From positions 1 to 11,278 of the forward strand of contig CAMEIU010000056.1 of NCBI GenBank assembly GCA_945918815.1: 11,278 bases of DNA, written 5' to 3'. Origin of the DNA: an uncultured Clostridia bacterium. GTDB lineage: Bacteria > Bacillota > Clostridia > Oscillospirales > Oscillospiraceae. Below are positions 6,466 to 11,278 of this stretch, piece by piece. The notes under the pieces were generated by a model, which searched no databases, was not told the origin of the DNA, and saw only the letters and a list, made by a program, of their open reading frames with translations. Made by a program: the position numbers and the translations under genes. Position 1 is the stretch's first letter. Each line of letters opens with the position of its first letter.

Positions 6466-6917
6466 AGCGAAACAGACAGGCCAAGATCCTGGAATTGATT
6501 GAGAGCACGAACATTGAAACCCAGGAACAGCTTCTGCTGGAGCTGCAAGCCTGTGGCTTCGCCGCCACGCAGGCTACTATTTCCAGAGATATCAAGGAGC
6601 TGCACATCATCAAGGAGCTGGGATCCAACGGCGCTTACCGCTACAGCGTCGTGCCCAAGCAGGCCGGCGCCGCCCATTCCGAAAAGCTGGACAGCATTTT
6701 CCGGCAGTGCGTGCTGCACTGCGACTACGCTCAGAACATCGTGGTCATCAAAACCATGCCCGGCCTGGCCCCGGGCGCCTGCGCCGCCATGGACGCCATG
6801 CATGTGGAGCATCTGGTGGGCACCCTGGCCGGCGACGACACCGCTTTCATTCTCATGCGGGACACGGCTTCCGCCGCGGCCCTGTGCGTGGACATCAAAA
6901 AGCAGATCTCCACATAG
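6462..6917 (+). CDS. argR: Arginine repressor (ArgR/AhrC family)
   Basis: ArgR is an arginine-sensing hexameric repressor/activator of arginine biosynthesis and catabolism genes. The 151-residue protein has the full two-domain layout. The N-terminal winged helix (about 1-65) carries the recognition region ATQATISRDIKELHIIK (35-51). The C-terminal oligomerisation and arginine-binding domain carries GLAPGACAAMD (101-111) and GTLAGDDTAF (120-129). ATG 6462 overlaps the nadK stop and has AAGGAG a few bases upstream (within 6449-6455). In Bacillus the equivalent ahrC likewise lies between nadK and recN. It is apparently the last gene before a 166-base gap with a palindromic repeat. I see no convincing ARG box in the window. 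Confidence 0.95.
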   Translation: MKRNRQAKILELIESTNIETQEQLLLELQACGFAATQATISRDIKELHIIKELGSNGAYRYSVVPKQAGAAHSEKLDSIFRQCVLHCDYAQNIVVIKTMPGLAPGACAAMDAMHVEHLVGTLAGDDTAFILMRDTASAAALCVDIKKQIST

Positions 6918-6937
6918 GCGCGCAATCGAAAGACCTC

Positions 6938-7024
6938 TGTAGGGGACGCATATATGCGTCCCGTTGCAGGCAGCTGCATCCCGGAACCGGCTGCCAGACG
7001 GGCGGCATATATGCCGCCCCTACA
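6938..7024. repeat. Composite palindromic intergenic repeat (TGTAGGGG ... CCCCTACA)
   Basis: An 87-bp element is bounded by inverted TGTAGGGG (6938-6945) and CCCCTACA (7017-7024). It holds two perfect 20-bp palindromes with a shared CATATATG core: one of GGGACG type (6943-6962) and one of GGGCGG type (7000-7019). Between them is a small hairpin, GGCAGC 6969-6974 / GCTGCC 6990-6995. Its halves recur at 8761-8784 and 9359-9406, so it belongs to a dispersed family. Both arms can fold in RNA and a T-rich run follows (7028-7041), so it might slow or end transcription between argR and recN. That role is inferred only. Confidence 0.75.
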
Positions 7025-7083
7025 GATCTTTTTCTTGTTTTCCAAGCAATTTCAATCTTGATTCGCATGAGAGGTGAGGTTCC

Positions 7084-8736
7084 ATGCTGAACCTGCTGCA
7101 TATTGAGAATATCGCGGTCATCGAGCAGGCGGACATTCACTTTGACCGGGGCTTCAACGTGCTGACCGGCGAGACCGGCGCGGGCAAATCCATCGTCATC
7201 GACGCAATTTCCGCCATCCTCGGCGAGCGGACCTACCGGGACGTGATCCGCACCGGCAGTCAGAAGGCCTTTGTCAGCGCCCTGTTTCAGGACGTGCCGG
7301 AATATTCCTGGTTTCGGGAAACCGGGGTGTCCTACGATTCCCAGGAGCTTCTGATTCAGCGGGAAATCTTTGCCGACGGCAAGAACGCCTGCCGGGTCAA
7401 CGGCTGCCCGGTGACGGTGGCCATGCTGAAAAAGCTGGGCGGTCAATTGGTGAACATCCACGGCCAGCACGATTCCCAGCAGCTCTTCGACGAGGCCAAT
7501 CATCTGGTCTATCTGGATCTGTTCGCCCAGGATGAGGTGGAATTGCAGGACTATCAGGCGCGGTTTGCCAAGGTCCAGAATGTGCAGCGGGAGATTCAGC
7601 GGCTGTCCATGGACGAGAGCGAGAAGCTCCGCCGGGTGGAGGCTCTGGAATACCAGATTGAAGAGATCGAACGGGCCGATTTGAAGCCCGGCGAGGACGA
7701 GGCCCTGGAGGACCGGCGGAAGCTGCTGCAAAATTCCGAAAAGCTGTCGGAGGGACTGGCCCGGGCCGTTGCCGCCCTCTACGGCGACGAGGACCAGGAG
7801 GGCGCCTCCGGGCTCATGGGTGAGGCGGAGCATGCTTTGAGCCGCATCACCCGGTATGATGGCAGCCTGGCCGCCCTGTCGGAGCGGCTGTCGGACCTGG
7901 TGTATTCCGTTCAGGATGTGGCGGAGGAGCTGCGGGACCATATGGACAGCCTCGCCTACTCCGCCGACGAGCTGGAGCATATCGAAAGCCGCCTGGATGT
8001 GATCCACCGGCTGCGCCGGAAATACGGCAGCAGCGTGGAGGACATTCTTCAATACCTGGACCATGCCAAACAGGAATTGGAGGAAATTGAATTTGCCAGC
8101 GACCGGATCGAGCAGCTCTCCAAGGAGCTGGCCGGTCTGACCAAGGCCGCCGAAGAGGCCGGACTCCAGCTGCGGCAGGTCCGTCTGACGGCCGCAAAAA
8201 AGCTGGAGACCCGGCTCTGCGCCGAGCTGGCGGCCTTGGACATGCCCAAGGCGCAATTTGTCTGCCAGTTTGAGGAACAGCCCATGGCGGCCAGCGGCAT
8301 GGATCTGGTGCGGTTTCTCATGACCGCCAATGTGGGTGAAGCCTTAAAGCCCATGAGCAAGGTGGCCTCCGGCGGCGAATTGGCCAGAATCATGCTGGCC
8401 ATCAAGAACGTACTGGCCGAGCGGGACCAGGTGGGCACATTGATCTTCGACGAGGTAGACGCGGGCGTCAGCGGCCGGGCCGCCCAGAAGGTGGCGGAAA
8501 AGCTCCGCTCCGTGGCAAGGACCAAGCAGGTTCTCTGCGTGACCCATCTGCCCCAGATTGCCGCCGCAGCGGACAACCATCTGCTCATCGCCAAATCCGA
8601 ACACGGCGGCCGCACCTACACCCAGGTGACGCCCCTGGACAAGGAGGGCCGCAAAAAGGAGATCGCCAGAATCATCGGCGGCGCGGAGATCACGGAGACC
8701 ACGCTGAAAAGTGCGGAGGAAATGCTGGCGAATTGA
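7084..8736 (+). CDS. recN: DNA repair ATPase RecN
   Basis: RecN is an SMC-like ATPase that acts early at DNA double-strand breaks. The 550-residue protein shows the split ATPase head of this family. The Walker A motif GETGAGKS (29-36) follows LLHIENIAVIEQADIHFDRG. HGQHDSQQ is at 126-133, then a long charged alpha-helical/coiled-coil middle (about 150-370). The C-terminal head has signature SGGE (429-432), Walker B LIFDEVDAG (453-461) and VLCVTHLPQIAA. ATG 7084 follows GAGGTGAGG. It sits after argR as in Bacillus, but a 166-base gap with a palindromic repeat separates them. I did not find a convincing LexA/DinR box in 7025-7083, so SOS control is not supported by what I see. Length and motifs are complete. 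Confidence 0.97.
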   Translation: MLNLLHIENIAVIEQADIHFDRGFNVLTGETGAGKSIVIDAISAILGERTYRDVIRTGSQKAFVSALFQDVPEYSWFRETGVSYDSQELLIQREIFADGKNACRVNGCPVTVAMLKKLGGQLVNIHGQHDSQQLFDEANHLVYLDLFAQDEVELQDYQARFAKVQNVQREIQRLSMDESEKLRRVEALEYQIEEIERADLKPGEDEALEDRRKLLQNSEKLSEGLARAVAALYGDEDQEGASGLMGEAEHALSRITRYDGSLAALSERLSDLVYSVQDVAEELRDHMDSLAYSADELEHIESRLDVIHRLRRKYGSSVEDILQYLDHAKQELEEIEFASDRIEQLSKELAGLTKAAEEAGLQLRQVRLTAAKKLETRLCAELAALDMPKAQFVCQFEEQPMAASGMDLVRFLMTANVGEALKPMSKVASGGELARIMLAIKNVLAERDQVGTLIFDEVDAGVSGRAAQKVAEKLRSVARTKQVLCVTHLPQIAAAADNHLLIAKSEHGGRTYTQVTPLDKEGRKKEIARIIGGAEITETTLKSAEEMLAN

Positions 8737-8760
8737 TTTTTCGACCCGCGTGCCCCAAGC

Positions 8761-8784
8761 GGGCGGCTGATAGCCGCCCCTACA
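8761..8784. repeat. Single-palindrome copy of the GGGCGG...CCCCTACA repeat
   Basis: An 8-bp stem GGGCGGCT (8761-8768) / AGCCGCCC (8772-8779) with a 3-base loop is followed by CTACA, giving the same CCCCTACA end as the 6938-7024 element. It looks like a half-element lacking the left TGTAGGGG. It lies 24 bases after the recN stop and 37 bases before the acetyltransferase start, and could fold as an mRNA hairpin. No U-tract follows, so it is not a classic terminator. Nothing else is evident in 8737-8821 apart from the ribosome binding site. Confidence 0.6.
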
Positions 8785-8821
8785 GTGGGCACGAGGGCGC
8801 TTTGTTGGAAAGGAAGTGCCT

Positions 8822-9352
8822 ATGTCTGCTTTAAAACCTGTGCAAGCGGTCAGAACCGATTTGGATATCCATCTGACCGGTCTTTCCGATCTTTTGAACG
8901 TCCAGCGGCTCTGGGCGGATCCGGGGGTGATGGTGTCTGTCGGGTTCCCGGAGGGACTTCATGAAACGCTGGAAAACCTGGAAAGCAACTGGCTTCCCTG
9001 GGTCCAGCAGCCGCCGAAGCGGCAGCACTGGTCTGTTTACGAGCACGGCCGCTACTGCGGCGAGACCTTCTATGAGGTGGACGAGACTGGTCTGGCCGCC
9101 ATGGATATCAAGCTGCTGCCGGAAGCACGGGGACAGGGCATTGCCTCGGCCGCCCTTTCCTTCGCATTGGACGCGGCCTTCCATGCGGGCGGCGCAAAGC
9201 GGGCCTATGTGGACCCGGATATCCGCAACGAAAAGGCCCTGGCTCTCTACGACCGCCTGGGCTTCCGGTCCGCCCCCTGGCCCCAGCAGGTGGAAGCCAC
9301 CGAAGGCCACGTCTATCTCGAAATCTCCGCGCCCCACACCACAAAGGAATAG
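8822..9352 (+). CDS. GNAT-family N-acetyltransferase, substrate unknown
   Basis: GNAT enzymes move an acetyl group from acetyl-CoA to an amine of a small molecule or protein. The 176-residue protein has the acetyl-CoA binding motif A, MDIKLLPEARGQGIASAAL (94-112, with R103-G-Q-G-I-A), and the C-terminal motif B, NEKALALYDRLGF (136-148). The N-terminal half (EGLHETLENLESNWLPWV, QHWSVYEHGRYCGETFYEV) resembles the RimJ/RimL-like acetyltransferase type. The start is taken as ATG 8822, preceded by AAAGGAAG; a GTG two codons upstream (8816) is possible. It is a solitary gene between recN and the tyrS leader, with palindromic repeats on both sides, so context gives no clue to the substrate. Sure of family, unsure of role. 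Confidence 0.85.
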   Translation: MSALKPVQAVRTDLDIHLTGLSDLLNVQRLWADPGVMVSVGFPEGLHETLENLESNWLPWVQQPPKRQHWSVYEHGRYCGETFYEVDETGLAAMDIKLLPEARGQGIASAALSFALDAAFHAGGAKRAYVDPDIRNEKALALYDRLGFRSAPWPQQVEATEGHVYLEISAPHTTKE

Positions 9353-9358
9353 ACCGCC

Positions 9359-9406
9359 TGTAGGACGCGGCTTCCCTCAGCGGGACGCATATATGCGTCC
9401 CCTACA
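9359..9406. repeat. Palindromic intergenic repeat, second copy of the GGGACG/CATATATG type
   Basis: TGTAGG (9359-9364) and CCCCTACA (9399-9406) bound a 48-bp element. It contains a perfect 20-bp palindrome (9382-9401) identical to the one at 6943-6962. Between the left end and the palindrome is a degenerate stretch, GACGCGGCTTCCCTCAGC. It follows the acetyltransferase stop by 6 bases. The identical palindrome 2.4 kb apart in an unrelated intergenic region shows a repeat family rather than a gene-specific signal. Confidence 0.75.
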
Positions 9407-9458
9407 GAGTTCTTCCTAACACGCATCACAGGGAAATTTTTCCCGTTTCAATTCTTTC

Positions 9459-9487
9459 TTGACATTTTCCCTGTTCTTTGCTACGAT
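9459..9487 (+). promoter_or_regulatory. Promoter of the T-box/tyrS unit
   Basis: The -35 box TTGACA (9459-9464) is a perfect consensus match. It is 17 bases upstream of TACGAT (9482-9487), a 4 of 6 match to the -10 box. The start of transcription would be near 9494, just before the T-box leader. The sequence upstream (9407-9458) is AT-rich and holds only a weak hairpin. Confidence 0.75.
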
Positions 9488-9494
9488 AGCAAAT

Positions 9495-9746
9495 AGCCAT
9501 ACGCGAGGATGGGAAGAAGTAACCGGCCAATCCTTTCAGAGAGCTTCCGGTGGGTGCAAGGAAGCAAGGAACACCGGCGAATTACATCCCGGAGCGGCCT
9601 GCCTGAACTTGGAGTAGGGCGGGACGGGCGCGCCCGTTACAGCGTGGGAGTTTTGAACTCCGTGAGGCCGTCTCCGTGAGGAAACGGCAAACTGAGGTGG
9701 TACCGCGTTCCGACGCCCTCTGTCTGAAAGGACAGAGGGCGTTTTG
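9495..9746 (+). promoter_or_regulatory. T-box riboswitch, tyrosine-specific, controlling tyrS
   Basis: The leader RNA binds uncharged tRNA and switches between terminator and antiterminator, so the downstream synthetase is made when tyrosyl-tRNA is scarce. Stem I shows AGAGAGC (9538-9544) and a terminal hairpin GCTTCC 9543-9548 / GGAAGC 9560-9565 with the typical GGTGGGTG loop. CCGGTG 9547-9552 can alternatively pair with CACCGG 9572-9577. The specifier triplet in GCGAATTACATCCC is UAC, a tyrosine codon, at 9583-9585. A GC-rich hairpin is at 9625-9638. The T-box sequence AGGTGGTACCGCG is at 9695-9707; its UGGU pairs with the tRNA acceptor end, and U opposite the discriminator suits the A of tRNA-Tyr. 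A terminator follows. Specifier and downstream gene agree, so the specificity is well supported. Confidence 0.95.
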
Positions 9747-9749
9747 ATT
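9713..9749 (+). terminator. Regulated intrinsic terminator of the tyrS T-box
   Basis: A 12-bp stem, ACGCCCTCTGTC (9713-9724) with GACAGAGGGCGT (9731-9742), has a 6-base loop and is followed by TTTT, GA and more T. It lies just after the T-box sequence, so the antiterminator and terminator folds compete. It acts on tyrS, which starts 27 bases later. Confidence 0.93.
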
Positions 9750-9775
9750 TTGAAACAGAAAGGATTTTCGAGAAA

Positions 9776-10999
9776 ATGACACTCTACGACGAACTGATTG
9801 CACGGGGCCTCATTGCCCAGGTGACCAATGAAGACCAGATCAAGGACATGATCAACAACGGCAAGGCCACGTTCTATATCGGCTTTGACTGCACTGCCGA
9901 CAGCCTGACCGCCGGCCACTTTATGGCTTTGACCCTGATGAAGCGGCTCCAGATGGCGGGCAACAAGCCCATCGCCCTGATCGGCGGCGGCACCGCCATG
10001 ATCGGCGATCCCTCCGGCCGGACCGACATGCGGAAAATGCTGACCAAAGAGGACATCGACCACAACGCAGCCTGCTTCAAGCGGCAGATGGAGCGATTCA
10101 TCGACTTCTCCGACGGCAAGGCCTTGATGATCAACAACGCCGACTGGCTGCTGAACCTGAACTATGTGGAGCTGCTGCGGGATGTGGGCGCCTGCTTCTC
10201 CGTCAACAACATGCTTCGGGCCGAGTGCTACAAGCAGCGGATGGAGAAAGGCCTGAGCTTCCTGGAGTTCAACTACATGATCATGCAGTCCTACGACTTC
10301 TACTACCTGTTCCAGCACTACGGCTGCAACATGCAGTTCGGCGGCGACGACCAGTGGTCCAACATGCTGGGCGGCACCGAACTCATCCGCCGCAAGCTGG
10401 GCAAGGATGCCCACGCCATGACCATCACGCTGCTCCTGAACTCCGAGGGCAAGAAGATGGGCAAGACCGCCAAGGGCGCCGTGTGGCTGGATCCCAACAA
10501 GACTTCTCCCTACGAGTTCTATCAGTACTGGCGCAACGTGGGCGATCAGGATGTGCTCAAGTGCCTGCGTATGCTCACCTTCCTGCCTCTGGAGCAGATC
10601 GACGAGATGGACAAGTGGGAGGGCAGCCAGCTCAACACTGCCAAGGAGATCCTGGCCTTTGAGCTCACCAAGCTGGTCCACGGGGAAGAGGAGGCCAAGA
10701 AGGCTCAGGACGCGGCCAAGGCTCTGTTTGTGGGCGGCGGCGACATGAGCAACGTGCCTACCACTACTCTCACCGCTGACAACCTCACCGACGGCTCCAT
10801 CGGTATTCTGGACCTGATGGTCACCTGCAAGCTGGCTCCCTCCAAGAAGGAAGCTCGCCGTCTGGTGGAGCAGGGCGGCGTTACCGTCAACGATGAGAAG
10901 GTGTCCGACGTAAATACCCGCTACACCGCCGACGACCTGTCCGGCGATGGCATCATGGTCCGCAAGGGCAAGAAGGTCTATCACCGGGTTCAGATGTAA
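9776..10999 (+). CDS. tyrS: Tyrosyl-tRNA synthetase
   Basis: TyrS charges tRNA-Tyr with tyrosine. The 407-residue protein is a class I synthetase. It has YIGFDCTADSLTAGH (34-48, HIGH-like region), GDPSGRTDMR (77-86), the tyrosine-pocket stretch MQSYDFYYL (170-178), QFGGDDQWSN (187-196) and KKMGKT (226-231, the KMSKS equivalent). A C-terminal S4 RNA-binding domain follows (about 342-400: CKLAPSKKEARRLVEQGGVTVNDEKV). The first signature reads TAGH instead of HVGH/HIGH; the final His is kept. ATG 9776 follows AGAAAGGA (9757-9763), a slightly long spacing. The UAC-specifier T-box upstream confirms the amino acid. The gene stands alone between its leader and a strong terminator. Confidence 0.96.
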   Translation: MTLYDELIARGLIAQVTNEDQIKDMINNGKATFYIGFDCTADSLTAGHFMALTLMKRLQMAGNKPIALIGGGTAMIGDPSGRTDMRKMLTKEDIDHNAACFKRQMERFIDFSDGKALMINNADWLLNLNYVELLRDVGACFSVNNMLRAECYKQRMEKGLSFLEFNYMIMQSYDFYYLFQHYGCNMQFGGDDQWSNMLGGTELIRRKLGKDAHAMTITLLLNSEGKKMGKTAKGAVWLDPNKTSPYEFYQYWRNVGDQDVLKCLRMLTFLPLEQIDEMDKWEGSQLNTAKEILAFELTKLVHGEEEAKKAQDAAKALFVGGGDMSNVPTTTLTADNLTDGSIGILDLMVTCKLAPSKKEARRLVEQGGVTVNDEKVSDVNTRYTADDLSGDGIMVRKGKKVYHRVQM

Positions 11000-11014
11000 A
11001 AACCATAAGAATTT

Positions 11015-11041
11015 GGGCCGGGGTAAAGCCCCGGCCCTTTT
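11015..11041 (+). terminator. Intrinsic terminator after tyrS
   Basis: A 9-bp all-GC stem, GGGCCGGGG (11015-11023) with CCCCGGCCC (11029-11037), has a 5-base loop and is followed by TTTTC. It lies 15 bases after the tyrS stop codon and closes the T-box/tyrS unit before the exporter gene. Confidence 0.93.
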
Positions 11042-11068
11042 CATATAAAACGATAGGCGGGAACAACA

Positions 11069-11278
11069 ATGGGATATTTTTTTCAGGGATTGACCATGGG
11101 GCTTGCCTATGTGGCTCCCATTGGTCTGCAGAATTTGTTTGTGATAAACTCCGCGTTGACCCACACACGCCGCCGTGCCTTGCTTACTGCTTGGATCGTC
11201 ATTTTCTTTGATGTGACGCTGGCCTTTGCCTGCTTCTTTGGAATCGGCGCGGTGATGGAGCGTTACCAATGGCTGCAG
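11069..11278 (+). CDS. LysE/ArgO-family amino-acid exporter, N-terminal part (cut by right edge)
   Basis: LysE-type proteins export basic or other amino acids across the cytoplasmic membrane. Only 70 residues are present: MGYFFQGLTMGLAYVAPIGL opens the first membrane segment. It is followed by QNLFVINSALTHTRRRALLTA and a second hydrophobic segment, WIVIFFDVTLAFACFFGIGA. The GL-x4-APIGLQN-FV motif in helix 1 and the basic loop before helix 2 are the family hallmarks. ATG 11069 follows AGGCGGG (11056-11062). The frame is open to the end of the window. It starts 28 bases after the tyrS terminator, so it depends on read-through or a promoter I cannot see. Substrate cannot be told from this fragment. 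Confidence 0.82.
   Translation, partial: MGYFFQGLTMGLAYVAPIGLQNLFVINSALTHTRRRALLTAWIVIFFDVTLAFACFFGIGAVMERYQWLQ

Noticed and set aside
7025..7083. LexA/SOS box in front of recN
   Set aside because: I found no GAAC-x4-GTTC or similar palindrome in the interval.
9431..9444. GGGAAA-TT-TTTCCC hairpin before the tyrS promoter as a terminator
   Set aside because: The loop is only two bases, the stem is half AT, and no clean U-tract follows.

Overview
The window looks like chromosomal DNA from a GC-rich Gram-positive anaerobe of the Clostridia, most likely Oscillospiraceae-like (an inference). The evidence is the Bacillota gene order dxs-tlyA-nadK-argR-recN, a tyrosine T-box leader, strong GGAGG-type ribosome binding sites, and short intergenic palindromes flanked by GTAGGGG/CCCCTAC. 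All recognised genes lie on the + strand.

Layout. (1) 2-1410: the end of asd, then dapA, two consecutive steps of lysine/diaminopimelate synthesis. dapA carries a one-base frameshift at a run of C (807-810) that splits it into two reading frames. (2) 1411-2329: about 920 bases without a protein gene. They hold a promoter, a structured RNA of about 620 nt, and a roughly 155-bp inverted-repeat element. I identify the RNA as OLE (Ornate, Large, Extremophilic) from its size, its foldable helices, and its place just before an OapA-like membrane protein gene and dxs. (3) 2330-6917: a tight run oapA-dxs-tlyA-nadK-argR with overlapping or closely spaced genes. It is followed by an 87-bp palindromic repeat and recN (7084-8736). 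(4) 8737-9406: a GNAT acetyltransferase gene between two more palindromic repeats. (5) 9459-10999: promoter, T-box riboswitch with a UAC (Tyr) specifier, its terminator, and tyrS, closed by a strong terminator. (6) 11069-end: the start of a LysE/ArgO-type amino-acid exporter gene.

How it fits together. The most notable system is the OLE ribonucleoprotein locus. OLE is already described, but it is rare and remains incompletely understood. OLE RNA and its membrane partner OapA sit at the head of an operon that otherwise makes isoprenoid precursor (Dxs), modifies rRNA (TlyA), makes NADP (NadK), controls arginine metabolism (ArgR) and repairs DNA breaks (RecN). Unusual local points are the asd-dapA pair where exonuclease VII and ispA genes would be expected, a mobile-looking repeat between the RNA and oapA, and a small dyad over the -35 region of the OLE promoter. 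I see no CRISPR array, tRNA, rRNA or transposase gene.
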